Below, piece by piece: positions 1 through 8,375 of a DNA stretch of 39,682 bases. Position numbers and translations under genes: made by a program. Position 1 is the first letter of the stretch. Each line of letters starts with the position of its first letter. The DNA is from Oscillospiraceae bacterium. GTDB taxonomy: Bacteria; Bacillota; Clostridia; Oscillospirales; CAG-272. The notes under the pieces were generated by a model that saw only the letters and a program-made list of their open reading frames with translations, did not search any database and had not been told where the DNA came from. Location: the NCBI GenBank assembly GCA_015064805.1, contig SVRN01000019.1, positions 1-39,682 of the forward strand. The letters are read 5' to 3'.

Positions 1-43
1 GAAATTCAGTAGTCCATGGAGTGTACTTCCTTTCTACGCCTAT

Positions 44-72
44 AGTATATCACATCTTTTTTTGTTTTGCAA
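44..72 (-). promoter_or_regulatory. Sigma-A promoter reading off the left edge
   Basis: On the minus strand TTGCAA (67-72) and TATACT (44-49) are separated by 17 bp. An AAGGAAG Shine-Dalgarno-like stretch follows at about 25-31 and an ATG at 15-17, but that frame meets TGA after three codons. The transcript could therefore start a non-coding RNA or a leader of a gene outside the window. Confidence 0.5.
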
Positions 73-146
73 TTGGCAGATTGTTTAAAGTTTATAATTA
101 TTTTTTGTTCAATTGATAGAAATTTGTTTCATATTACAATTTTCTA

Positions 147-176
147 TTGACAAGGCATTATACCTTGTGCTATAAT
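147..176 (+). promoter_or_regulatory. Consensus sigma-A promoter in the tsf downstream region
   Basis: TTGACA (147-152) and TATAAT (171-176) are perfect consensus hexamers with an 18 bp spacer. The promoter points into the hairpin terminator at 215-251. No gene lies downstream on this strand before the hairpin. Confidence 0.6.
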
Positions 177-182
177 TAATAT

Positions 183-251
183 GTTGTGTTGTACTTTGCG
201 CGACAGCGTATGACAAAAAAGAGTGCGTCCATACGGACGCACTCTTTTTTT
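183..251 (+). ncRNA. Candidate short RNA between a promoter and a terminator
   Basis: A perfect-consensus promoter ends at 176, and a rho-independent terminator (10 bp stem plus T-run) ends near 251. This defines a possible transcript of about 70 nt. It contains only a ten-codon frame (ATG at 181, no ribosome site), so a non-coding product is more likely. It could pair with the 3' end of the tsf mRNA, which is transcribed from the opposite strand and ends at the same hairpin. No known RNA family is recognised. This is inference from signals only. Confidence 0.35.
215..251 (-). terminator. Rho-independent terminator of rpsB-tsf (bidirectional)
   Basis: A perfect 10 bp stem (221-230 with 235-244) has a 4 nt loop and is flanked by A-runs and T-runs on both sides. 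It can therefore end transcripts from either strand. It lies about 70 bp past the tsf stop. Confidence 0.85.
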
Positions 252-316
252 GCTTTACAGGAAGTATTTTCCTTATGAACGGCATCTTCGCAGACGATGT
301 CTTCCACAAAAAAGAA

Positions 317-1243
317 TTACTTACCTGCGGTCATCTTTGCGATTTCTTCAGCAAAGTTCTCTTCTCTCTTCTGAATGCCCTCGCCCTTTTCAAAGCGGAA
401 GAACTCAACGATAGCGATGTGACCGCCCAGTTCCTTAGCAACAGACTCAACGTACTTGCCGACCTTCATGTCCTCGTCCTTAACGTAGGTCATGTCAACC
501 AGGCAGTTGTTGTCGTAGAACTTGCTGATACGACCCTGAACCATCTTTTCCTTGATGGCATCGGGCTTCTTTGCGTTGGCAGGATCGTTTGCGATCTGAG
601 CCAGCAGGATGTTCTTCTCTTCTTCCAGAACGGAAGCGGGAACCTGCTCGCGGTTCAGGTAAGGAGTGGGATATGCGCCAATCTGCAGAGCGATGTTCTT
701 TGCGAATACAGCGAAACCGTCCTTATCAGCAACGTCGGTGTCGAACTTAACCAGAACACCGATGGAGCCGTTACCGTGAACGTAGGTAGCAACAGCGTTG
801 CCCTCAACGATAACGAAGCGGCGGATGCTCAGCTTCTCACCGATCTGTGCGATCTTCTCAACCAGAACGCTCTCAACTGCGCTGTCGGTACCAACGTAGG
901 TAGCCTTGAGCAGAGCGTCAACGTCAGCGGGCTTGCTTTCGAGAATGGTCTCGAGCAGGCCGTCAACGAATTCCTGGAAGGATGCGTTCTTTGCAACGAA
1001 GTCGGTCTCGGAGTTAACCTCGATCATAGCGTAAGCGTTGTCCTTGTTCATCAGCTTAACGATACCGTCAGCTGCGATTCTGCTTTCCTTCTTAGCAGCA
1101 GTAGCCAGACCCTTCTCACGAAGGATGGTGATTGCCTTATCCATATCGCCTTCAGCCTCAACCAGTGCCTTCTTGCAGTCCATCATACCCAGACCGGTCT
1201 TTGCACGAAGTTCAGCTACGTCTTTTGCCGTAATGTTAGCCAT
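317..1243 (-). CDS. tsf: Translation elongation factor Ts
   Basis: EF-Ts is the guanine-nucleotide exchange factor that recycles EF-Tu from GDP to GTP in the cytoplasm. The 308-residue product has the typical N-terminal UBA-like region with the TGxGMMDCKKAL motif (about residues 18-29), followed by the core with the SETDFVA(K)N motif near residue 80 that contacts EF-Tu. Its length matches bacterial EF-Ts. The ATG at 1241-1243 (protein start MANITAK) is chosen over a TTG two codons upstream, because GAGG lies at proper spacing before it and family members start here. It follows rpsB by 41 bp, the classic rpsB-tsf operon, and ends at the strong hairpin at 215-251. Confidence 0.97.
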   Translation of the reverse strand: MANITAKDVAELRAKTGLGMMDCKKALVEAEGDMDKAITILREKGLATAAKKESRIAADGIVKLMNKDNAYAMIEVNSETDFVAKNASFQEFVDGLLETILESKPADVDALLKATYVGTDSAVESVLVEKIAQIGEKLSIRRFVIVEGNAVATYVHGNGSIGVLVKFDTDVADKDGFAVFAKNIALQIGAYPTPYLNREQVPASVLEEEKNILLAQIANDPANAKKPDAIKEKMVQGRISKFYDNNCLVDMTYVKDEDMKVGKYVESVAKELGGHIAIVEFFRFEKGEGIQKREENFAEEIAKMTAGK

Positions 1244-1284
1244 GTTCAAAATCCTCTTTTCTGATTATTTTGTCGGGAAACGAA

Positions 1285-2013
1285 TTATTCCTCGGATGCA
1301 GCCTCTTCGGTAGCCTCGGGAGCGTTCTGCTCGCCCTGTCTACCCTCGATGATAGCGTCAGCGATAACGGAGGAGATCAGCTTAATAGCGCGGATCGCGT
1401 CGTCGTTACCGGGGATGACGTAGTCAGCGTCGTCGGGATCGCAGTTGGTGTCAACGATAGCGATAACCGGAATACCCAGCTTCTTAGCCTCGAGAACTGC
1501 GTTTCTTTCCTTGTGGGGGTCAACGATGAAGATAGCGGAAGGCAGCGTATCCATGGTCTTGATACCGCCCAGGTTCTTCTCCAGGTCGAAAGCTTCCTTC
1601 TGCAGACCTGCAACCTCTTTCTTGGGCAGCAGATTGAAGGTGCCGTCCTCCTGCATCTTGTTCAGGCTGTTCAGACGAGCGATGGACTTCTTGATGGTCT
1701 TGAAGTTGGTCATCATGCCGCCGGGCCAACGGTTGTTCACGTAGTACATACCGCAGCGGGTAGCCTCTTCCTTGATTGCCTCTGCCGCCTGCTTCTTGGT
1801 GCCGACGAACAGAAGGGTGCCGCCCTGCGCAGACAGCTCGCGGACAAACATATAAGCTTCCTCGAACTTCTTGACCGTCTTCTGCAGGTCGATGATATAG
1901 ATGCCGTTTCTTTCAGTGAAGATGTACTCCTGCATCTTGGGGTTCCATCTTCTGGTGTGGTGTCCGAAATGAACACCTGCTTCAAGCAGCTGCTTGATGG
2001 TAATGATAGACAT
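1285..2013 (-). CDS. rpsB: 30S ribosomal protein S2
   Basis: S2 binds late to the head of the 30S subunit and helps recruit S1. The 242-residue product shows the S2 signature regions: the [10 protein letters not shown] start, [14 protein letters not shown] and RWPGGM.TN, and the late motif for nucleotide-binding-like folds ([14 protein letters not shown]). The ATG at 2011-2013 is preceded by AAGGAGGA at 7 nt, so ten in-frame upstream codons are excluded. The Glu/Ala-rich tail (after about residue 225) is common in Firmicutes. It is the first gene of rpsB-tsf, with a leader of about 130 nt that can fold and may be autoregulatory. Confidence 0.97.
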   Translation of the reverse strand: MSIITIKQLLEAGVHFGHHTRRWNPKMQEYIFTERNGIYIIDLQKTVKKFEEAYMFVRELSAQGGTLLFVGTKKQAAEAIKEEATRCGMYYVNNRWPGGMMTNFKTIKKSIARLNSLNKMQEDGTFNLLPKKEVAGLQKEAFDLEKNLGGIKTMDTLPSAIFIVDPHKERNAVLEAKKLGIPVIAIVDTNCDPDDADYVIPGNDDAIRAIKLISSVIADAIIEGRQGEQNAPEATEEAASEE

Positions 2014-2144
2014 TTCAATGTCCTCCTTCGGTTTTTCCACCACATAAGTTTCGTGCTCATCACCCGTTTGGGCACCGAACGCACGCCGTTATGTGTGTGT
2101 ATTTTTTTGCATTGCGGACGCATTTTTCGCAATTTCCGCAATTA
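2014..2144 (-). promoter_or_regulatory. Structured 5' leader of rpsB
   Basis: About 130 nt separate the predicted start of transcription from the rpsB ATG. In the RNA sense, ACATAA (2089-2094) pairs with TTATGT (2042-2047). Inside it CGTGC (2081-2085) pairs with GCACG (2052-2056), and a smaller GCCC/GGGT hairpin caps the element. A separate hairpin (ATTGCGGA/TCCGCAAT) lies near the 5' end. Ribosomal-protein leaders are often targets of their own protein; S2 feedback here is inference. Confidence 0.45.
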
Positions 2145-2148
2145 CAAG

Positions 2149-2197
2149 AAATTATAGCACATTCCGTTCCAACTTTCAACAGAATGTGCTATAATTT
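2149..2197. repeat. Perfect 16 bp inverted repeat around the rpsB promoter
   Basis: Arms 2149-2164 and 2182-2197 are exact reverse complements separated by 17 nt. Each arm holds a TATAAT on the opposite strand. The structure sits 22 bp past the stop of the upstream minus-strand gene, so it may also act as that gene's terminator, although the following T-run is poor. Confidence 0.8.
2151..2179 (-). promoter_or_regulatory. Promoter of rpsB-tsf
   Basis: TTGAAA (2174-2179 on the complement) and TATAAT (2151-2156) are 17 bp apart and direct transcription into the rpsB leader. The -10 box lies in one arm of a perfect inverted repeat. Confidence 0.75.
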
Positions 2198-2218
2198 ACA
2201 ATTTGTTAACAATTAAAA

Positions 2219-2707
2219 TCAGATAATTCTATGTTCAATCTCTTCTCCGCCGTTGGTATAGTGAAATATTGCGTGATATATGCATTTAGTTTCACTGCCA
2301 TGAACAACAAAACGACAAAGATCGTACGCACAACCGTCGGCAACCAAACCTTGAGGCAGCTTTGACTCGTAAATGATTTCTTTGTACGTCAAATCTTCCC
2401 CTTCATATTCACTTCGTGTCGCAACGCTTGTGCTCTGATTGTTTTGATATACCATATCAATTCTCAGGGATTTTCCATTGGTTAAATTTCGAATGTTCAA
2501 GACCAATCGCACAACATTCTGAGCATTGGAAACGTAATCGCACAGATGGGAATATTTGGGAGCGCTATCAACATCCACGCACTCCCCTTCATCCAGATCA
2601 AAATATTCATTCGGTCTAAAGGTCAAAATTTGGGGTTTCGAAGATTTGTCACGATAAACGTCAAGCTGTATAGACAAATATTCCATAATGTCCTCTATGT
2701 CTTTCAT
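2219..2707 (-). CDS. Hypothetical protein, coupled to the YlmC-like gene
   Basis: The 162-residue product is not recognised. It is acidic and mixed, has no signal peptide or membrane segment, and has five Cys without a metal-finger spacing; secondary structure looks beta-rich in the middle (long alternating hydrophobic stretches). Its ATG overlaps the stop of the preceding gene in an ATGA, so translation is probably coupled to that YlmC/YmxH-like protein. The base composition is visibly more AT-rich than the neighbours, which may point to a different origin. It is the last gene of the long minus-strand string and ends next to the inverted repeat at 2149-2197. No function is proposed. Confidence 0.75.
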   Translation of the reverse strand: MKDIEDIMEYLSIQLDVYRDKSSKPQILTFRPNEYFDLDEGECVDVDSAPKYSHLCDYVSNAQNVVRLVLNIRNLTNGKSLRIDMVYQNNQSTSVATRSEYEGEDLTYKEIIYESKLPQGLVADGCAYDLCRFVVHGSETKCIYHAIFHYTNGGEEIEHRII

Positions 2708-3006
2708 TTCTTTTTCCCCTCACATCCGTCATGGCAAATGGGCGAGGTCAGCGCCTCCTCCTCGTTTGGTGTCAGGCGCACGAGAATGGTGTCCTCACCA
2801 ATGCACTCGATCTTGCACCACGGAATAAACAGATATTCCGTTTTGCCAAGGCCGAGAAAGCCGCATCCCTGGCGCGGCACCATCAAGGAGGTCAGCGTGG
2901 CGCATTTTGGGTCGAATTCAAAATCGGTCGCAAAGCCCAGTCGCGAGCCGTCGCACAAATTGATGATCTCTTTCTTTTTCAGTGAAACCGTGGTACAGCG
3001 TGGCAC
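2704..3006 (-). CDS. YlmC/YmxH family PRC-barrel protein
   Basis: The 100-residue product matches the YlmC/YmxH family, small PRC-barrel-like proteins found in spore-forming Firmicutes and often described as sporulation proteins. The diagnostic KKKEIINLCDGSRLGFATDF stretch lies near residues 10-29, followed by a beta-rich core with a conserved IPW.KI.CIG segment. I choose the GTG at 3004-3006, because GGGAGG lies about 7 nt before it, whereas the ATG six codons upstream (3024) has no ribosome site. The C-terminus has extra Cys residues and a KKK tail. It lies 59 bp after the P-type ATPase homologue and overlaps the next gene by 4 bp. The molecular role of the family is not established. Confidence 0.75.
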   Translation of the reverse strand: MPRCTTVSLKKKEIINLCDGSRLGFATDFEFDPKCATLTSLMVPRQGCGFLGLGKTEYLFIPWCKIECIGEDTILVRLTPNEEEALTSPICHDGCEGKKK

Positions 3007-3065
3007 TTTCCCACCTCCCGTCAAATTGGCAAGCGGATGCGAAACGCAAGCGTGCCTGCTTCAGT

Positions 3066-5864
3066 TTATTCACGGGGCGGCGAGTTCTTGCCTGATTTTT
3101 TGAAATTGCGGAAAATGCGGTGCATGCCGACCAAGAATTTTTTGCGGTAGGAAAGCGAAATAAAGTAGCTTCCCAGCAAATACAAGGGCGAAATGATCGC
3201 AAACACGGCGATGATGGCCGACAATCCGTCAGCGCCGAACCAAGAAGCCACGGGCGGAATGAACAAGATAAGTGCAAGAAGACCAAGCAAAACGAAGAAG
3301 ACCAGTAGCGACGCGGCGTGTGACTTCCAATGCCCGGCAAACGAACCGGCCGTGCGAAGCAGGCAGAACAGCAGACAGCTCTGCACGACAAACAAGCAAA
3401 GGAACATATACAGCGACAGTCCGCCCGATTGCATGGCGGTTCCCGTTCCCTTCAGGATCCAGCCCGTCAGGACGATAAACAAGCCACTGACAATCGTAGC
3501 ACATACCCAGTCGGGGCGGCTGCGCAAGGGGGCTTTAAAGAAGCGATCATAGTCGGGCGGATCACGCAATACGTCGGGCCTACAATGATGAAGCGCGCAG
3601 ACCAGAATGTAAGCCAGATCCACGACAATGCCGCTGATCAGCAGCAACGCGGGCGAGATGGTCAGCCAGCCGAACACCAGCGGCACGATGACAAGCGTCA
3701 TACGTAACAGCTGGGCAACCAGCAAATACTGCATCGTCAGCATCATACGGAAGCTGATCGAACGGGCGGTATAGATGGCGTTTGCAATGCCTGAAAGACC
3801 ACCACCGTCCGGACCTGCGCGGCGGATCAGAACGTCCGAATTGCGACGAACCGATTGATCACATTCCTCTGCGGCCTGCGCCGATACAGGTTCAATATTC
3901 TGCTCGTTTTGAACGTTGGTGCTATACTCGCGCGGCTCACAGCTGATACATACGTTTGCGGGATTCATCAACGGCGCTTCACCGTGACGCAGTCCCAGAC
4001 TTGCCGTCAGCTTGCCGCTTTCACGACACAGCGCGATCTGCTCGGCGATCTCTTGCTCGGAAAACCCGAGGAACACTCGCTTTTTGCCAAACACATCATT
4101 AAGCGTTTTGCCGTGTTGACGAACGGCCGAGGCATTGACCGCCTCTTTTTCCGATTCGATCCAGCCGGCGGACATCAGATAATTCATATACGACGCCCCT
4201 TCCTCGGGTAAAAAGAGCGACACGCGGACGTGACTTTCTTCCAGGCGGCGACGAGTTTCACGAAGTTTGGGATCAAACGCCTCACGGCAAGAAAGGATGC
4301 CCTCGAAAATAACGTAGCCTCGTTCCTCGCGCACGTATGCGCATACGTCCGTTCCCTGGTTCTTCAAATGGCAAAAAACGTCAAACAGCATTTGACGCGC
4401 ATCATGATCCAACGCGACCGTCTTGCCGCCCTTATTGCTGGCATTACAGCGCAGCAGCGGCTCGGGCTGAGTGCAACGATGAATGCGGAAGCGGCGTTCG
4501 GGTTGATCGCCGGGACGGCGCATGACGACCTCCACCCACTCGGGGGCGGCAGGCATCGGGCGCAGTGAAATGGTACGGATATCGGCCGAGGCACGGTCAA
4601 AGGACAACAGATCTCCCAGCTCATCTACCGCATTGGACCATTCGGTGGCATTGATATAATCATCCTCGTCCATGACGTTATTTTCAGCGATACAGCGCTC
4701 GTAACGATAGACAGTTTCATACAGCTGTGCCACGGCACGATTTTTCATTTTATGGCCAATGGATAGTCCCTCTGCCGTATAAGCAGCGTACGGGTGCATA
4801 TGTCCGTCGGACAAGGCTGTTTTGCCAAACAGGAACAGCTCGTCCACACGTCCCAGCGTATCGATCGCCTTATAATTTTTAATGATAGCCGTATCGTTGT
4901 GATTGGTACCGTAAGAGGCGCGGATGATCGCGCAAGCGCAAACGATACGTCCCATGGAAATGAGCTGTTCACTCATAGAGGACACAACCAAAGACAGAAT
5001 CAACATCAGGACGTCCAAAATGTCCAGATTTCCCTTGCCCATGAAAATACCGATAATGGTCACGGGCAGAATAAGCGCACACATGATCAGGCTGTAACGA
5101 TTCATGTATTTGCGCATGGGCTTAAGATAGGTAGGCTCACCCACCTGATTTGCCAGAGGATGAGGGCCAAGCTCCATGGCGATATAGGTGGCCTCGCCCG
5201 TCTCGGTCACGATCGCGCGCGCCTCTCCCTCATGAACGACGGAGCCGGCGTATATCATGTTGGCTCGCTTGAGAACGTTGCCGTCATCGGCCTCGTCATA
5301 AAGAGCCGTCGCGTCCTTAAGGCAAGGCAGATAGGATATCTTCCCTTCCTCATCGCATCGGTAGGTCAGCACGCAGAAAGCAGCGTCAGAATCAATCAAT
5401 CTTGCATCGCAAGGTACCACGTCGCCAACGCGCAGCAAAAGCACGTCCCCGGGGACGACGCTCGCAGCATCACAAATCAATTCCCTTCCGCCGCGCATAA
5501 GGCGTACGCGCGGAGCGGAATAGCTGCTCATCGCTTCCTTGATGCGGTTGGTTTTGACGTATGCAATCGTACTGGCGGTACAACTCAATACCAAAACGAA
5601 CAGCACCGTCAGTGCCGTGGCAAATCGGCCGAAAAACAGTGCAATCAATGCCACAAAAACAAGCACCCAAAGAGAAACGTCGGACAGAATGCGCATAAGG
5701 CATCGCTTGATGCTGCGCGGCTCGGGAATGAACAACTCATTCCGCCCGAAGCGCTGTAATCTGGTACGAGCGATTTTGGGTGTCAGTCCGTTGTCGCAGT
5801 CTGTTTTCAGACGTTTTTCGACCTCGGCCACCGACATGGTGTGCCACAGCGGCTGTTGCTTCAT
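3066..5864 (-). CDS. P-type ATPase homologue lacking catalytic motifs (pseudo-ATPase)
   Basis: The 932-residue product aligns along its length with P2-type cation ATPases (Ca2+/Mg2+ pumps): N-terminal cation-ATPase domain (about 5-60), M1-M2 (about 60-103), actuator domain with VVPGDVLLLRVGDVVPCDARL (about 136-156), M3-M4 (about 258-315), a P/N-domain region, and C-terminal membrane segments M5-M10. The catalytic motifs are gone. The DKTGT phosphorylation site reads GKTAL (G347 for Asp), the actuator TGES region reads LTYRCDE, the TGD region after DPKLRE reads LPE, and GDGVND reads GLRHGE (624-629). The M4 PEGLP motif reads SEQLI. The frame is intact and the ATG has a perfect AAAGGAGG site, so it is unlikely to be a decayed gene. 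It probably acts without ATP hydrolysis, for example as a membrane scaffold or sensor; this is inference. It sits between a ClpE-like unfoldase gene and a YlmC-like gene. Confidence 0.85.
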   Translation of the reverse strand: MKQQPLWHTMSVAEVEKRLKTDCDNGLTPKIARTRLQRFGRNELFIPEPRSIKRCLMRILSDVSLWVLVFVALIALFFGRFATALTVLFVLVLSCTASTIAYVKTNRIKEAMSSYSAPRVRLMRGGRELICDAASVVPGDVLLLRVGDVVPCDARLIDSDAAFCVLTYRCDEEGKISYLPCLKDATALYDEADDGNVLKRANMIYAGSVVHEGEARAIVTETGEATYIAMELGPHPLANQVGEPTYLKPMRKYMNRYSLIMCALILPVTIIGIFMGKGNLDILDVLMLILSLVVSSMSEQLISMGRIVCACAIIRASYGTNHNDTAIIKNYKAIDTLGRVDELFLFGKTALSDGHMHPYAAYTAEGLSIGHKMKNRAVAQLYETVYRYERCIAENNVMDEDDYINATEWSNAVDELGDLLSFDRASADIRTISLRPMPAAPEWVEVVMRRPGDQPERRFRIHRCTQPEPLLRCNASNKGGKTVALDHDARQMLFDVFCHLKNQGTDVCAYVREERGYVIFEGILSCREAFDPKLRETRRRLEESHVRVSLFLPEEGASYMNYLMSAGWIESEKEAVNASAVRQHGKTLNDVFGKKRVFLGFSEQEIAEQIALCRESGKLTASLGLRHGEAPLMNPANVCISCEPREYSTNVQNEQNIEPVSAQAAEECDQSVRRNSDVLIRRAGPDGGGLSGIANAIYTARSISFRMMLTMQYLLVAQLLRMTLVIVPLVFGWLTISPALLLISGIVVDLAYILVCALHHCRPDVLRDPPDYDRFFKAPLRSRPDWVCATIVSGLFIVLTGWILKGTGTAMQSGGLSLYMFLCLFVVQSCLLFCLLRTAGSFAGHWKSHAASLLVFFVLLGLLALILFIPPVASWFGADGLSAIIAVFAIISPLYLLGSYFISLSYRKKFLVGMHRIFRNFKKSGKNSPPRE

Positions 5865-5906
5865 ATCTGTCCTCCTTTCCTTTGAGTATCATTCATTAAT
5901 TGTCGA

Positions 5907-8339
5907 TTACATGCAATCCAGCGTCAGGCGTCCGCCGCTGACCGACAGACGGATCTGGGTGATGGCATGCTTTTGGTCTGCCAGCAGCTTTTCTGCCAAC
6001 GCATCCTCTACCTCGCGCTGAATATAGCGGCGCATATTGCGGGCGCCAAACTTGACCGAATAGGATTTTTCTGCGATCAGTGCCGCCGCCGCGGGGGTAT
6101 AGGTGAAGTGCATATCCTTTTCCTCCAGCGCGTGGGCAAGATCGCCCAGCATGATGCCTGCAATGCGAGCAAAGTCCTTTTCGTCCAGCGAACGGAAGGT
6201 GATAATTTCGTCGACGCGGTTGATAAATTCGGGGCGCAGGAAGGTCGAAAGCGCCTTCTCCGTCTTGCTTTCGGCAAGCGACTTACCGTCGTCAAAGAAG
6301 CCGATGGCAGAGGAGGTGCGATCCGAGCCTGCGTTGGTGGTCATAACGATGATCGCGTTTTCAAAATTGACCGTCTTACCGCCCGCGTCGGTGATGCGGC
6401 CGTCGTCAAGGATCTGCAGCAGAATGTTGAGCACGTCGGGGTGCGCCTTTTCAATCTCGTCAAACAACACGACGGAATAAGGATGGCGGCGGATCTTTTC
6501 GGTCAGCTGCCCTGCCTCGTCGTAGCCAACGTATCCGGGAGGCGCTCCGATAATTCTGGAAACCGAGTGCTTTTCCATAAACTCGGACATATCCAGACGA
6601 ATGAGCGTTTCGGGGGTATGGAACAGCTCGGAGGCGATGGTCTTGACCAGCTCGGTCTTACCCACGCCGGTAGGTCCTGCAAAAATGAAGGACACGGGCT
6701 TTCTCTTATAAGAAATACCGGCACGGTTGCGTTTGATGGCGCGGACGACTGCGTGGACGGCCTCGTCCTGACCGATGATACGCGACTTGATCTTATCCTC
6801 GAGCTTGGACAGCTTTTCAAATTCGTTTTCGCTGATGGTGCTGGCGGGAACGCCCGTCCAGACCTCGATCACGGCGGCCAACTGCTCGACCGTCAGCTCG
6901 ACCTTGGCACACTCGGGCTCGATCTCCTGCAATCTGGCAGACAGCTTGAGCTCCTTGCCGCGCAAATGCGCGATCTGCTCGTAATTGCGCTGAGCATCCA
7001 CGCCGTCCAGCGTTCCCGTCTGCGCCTCCAGTGCCTCGCGCTCGGCCTTGAGCTTGAGCAGCTGGTCGCGAATGTCGTAGGACTCGTTGATCACGGCCGT
7101 ATTGAGCGACAGATAGGATGCCGCCTCGTCCAGAAGGTCGATCGCCTTGTCGGGCAGATAACGATCGGTAATATAGCGCTCGGACAGCACGACCGTACGG
7201 CGCAGCAACTCGTCGGGTACGATGATACCGTGAAACTCTTCGTAATAATGCTTGATACCACGCAACATATCGACGGTTTCCTCCACCGAGGGCTCGTCGA
7301 CGATCACGGGCTGGAAGCGACGCTCCAGCGCGGCATCCTTTTCGATAAACTTGCGGTACTCGTTCAAGGTCGTCGCACCGATGACCTGGATCTCACCGCG
7401 GGAGAGCGCGGGCTTGAGAATATTGGCGGCGTTCATGCTGCCCTCCGAGTTGCCCGTACCGACCAGATTGTGTACCTCATCGATGACAAGCAGCACGTTG
7501 CCTGCGTCCTTGATCTCATTGATGAGTCCCTGGATACGCGCCTCAAACTGTCCGCGGAACTGCGTTCCGGCGACCAGCGAGGTCAGGTCCAAGAGATACA
7601 CGACCTTGTTTTTCAGCTTGTAAGGAACGTCGTCCTGCGCAATACGCAGAGCCAACGCCTCGGCAATGGCCGTTTTACCGACACCGGGCTCACCGATCAG
7701 GCAAGGATTGTTCTTCTGACGGCGGCAAAGGATCTGAATGACGCGCGCAAGCTCCTTATCTCGGCCGATGATGCGGTCGAGCTTGCCTTCTCTTGCGCTC
7801 TTGGTCAGATTGCGGCAGTAGGCGGGCAGATACTTATACTTCTTTTCGGGGTCCTTGGAGGCACGCTCGCCGCGGGCAGACTTTTTGTCGCCCGCATTCT
7901 CATTTTGATTGACGGGGGCATTGGGCTTATCGTTCGAGATCAAGCCTGCTTGCTCGAACAGCTTGCGAAAATCAAAGGTGGGAACGATATGCTCGCTTCC
8001 CTTTTTCTTGGTTTCAGCGGCGTCGGCACCCTCGTTGTTTTCATCGGCATCGTCTGCCTCATCAAGCTCCTCCAAGCCGTCCACGTTACCCAAGCCTTGC
8101 TCGAACATCTGCTCCATTTCCTCGCTCATGCTTGCCAGCTGATCGGGCGTCAGGCCGAGCTTATCAAGTGCGCCGCCCATCATGTTTTCAAGCGGCAGGC
8201 CAAGCTCCTTGGCACATACGATGCAAAGGCCCTCGCTCGACTTCTGACCGTTTTCAACCTTGGTCACGAAGATCATAGCCGGACGCTTGCGGCATCTTGC
8301 ACATTTTACCATAATATTTATACCAGCGCCTCGCGTCAT
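5907..8339 (-). CDS. ClpE-like AAA+ unfoldase with N-terminal zinc finger
   Basis: This is a Hsp100 ATPase that unfolds proteins for degradation by ClpP. Of 810 residues, the N-terminus carries a four-Cys zinc finger (C13, C16, C39, C42) as in ClpE. A long acidic, low-complexity linker (about 85-165) follows instead of the double Clp N domain. Next come AAA-1 (Walker A GEPGVGKT, 216-223), a coiled-coil middle domain (about 420-480), AAA-2 (Walker A GPTGVGKT, 555-562) and an IGF tripeptide (679-681), the loop that docks into ClpP. The start is uncertain: the ATG at 8339 has AAAGGA 13 nt upstream, while an ATG at 8310-8312 would place the protein start at MVKCARC, typical for the family but with a weak ribosome site. 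clpP is not in the window. ClpC is the alternative name, but the zinc finger favours ClpE. Confidence 0.92.
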   Translation of the reverse strand: MTRGAGINIMVKCARCRKRPAMIFVTKVENGQKSSEGLCIVCAKELGLPLENMMGGALDKLGLTPDQLASMSEEMEQMFEQGLGNVDGLEELDEADDADENNEGADAAETKKKGSEHIVPTFDFRKLFEQAGLISNDKPNAPVNQNENAGDKKSARGERASKDPEKKYKYLPAYCRNLTKSAREGKLDRIIGRDKELARVIQILCRRQKNNPCLIGEPGVGKTAIAEALALRIAQDDVPYKLKNKVVYLLDLTSLVAGTQFRGQFEARIQGLINEIKDAGNVLLVIDEVHNLVGTGNSEGSMNAANILKPALSRGEIQVIGATTLNEYRKFIEKDAALERRFQPVIVDEPSVEETVDMLRGIKHYYEEFHGIIVPDELLRRTVVLSERYITDRYLPDKAIDLLDEAASYLSLNTAVINESYDIRDQLLKLKAEREALEAQTGTLDGVDAQRNYEQIAHLRGKELKLSARLQEIEPECAKVELTVEQLAAVIEVWTGVPASTISENEFEKLSKLEDKIKSRIIGQDEAVHAVVRAIKRNRAGISYKRKPVSFIFAGPTGVGKTELVKTIASELFHTPETLIRLDMSEFMEKHSVSRIIGAPPGYVGYDEAGQLTEKIRRHPYSVVLFDEIEKAHPDVLNILLQILDDGRITDAGGKTVNFENAIIVMTTNAGSDRTSSAIGFFDDGKSLAESKTEKALSTFLRPEFINRVDEIITFRSLDEKDFARIAGIMLGDLAHALEEKDMHFTYTPAAAALIAEKSYSVKFGARNMRRYIQREVEDALAEKLLADQKHAITQIRLSVSGGRLTLDCM

Positions 8340-8375
8340 AGACGCTTAGCGATCCTTTCATTTTTGAGAATTAAT

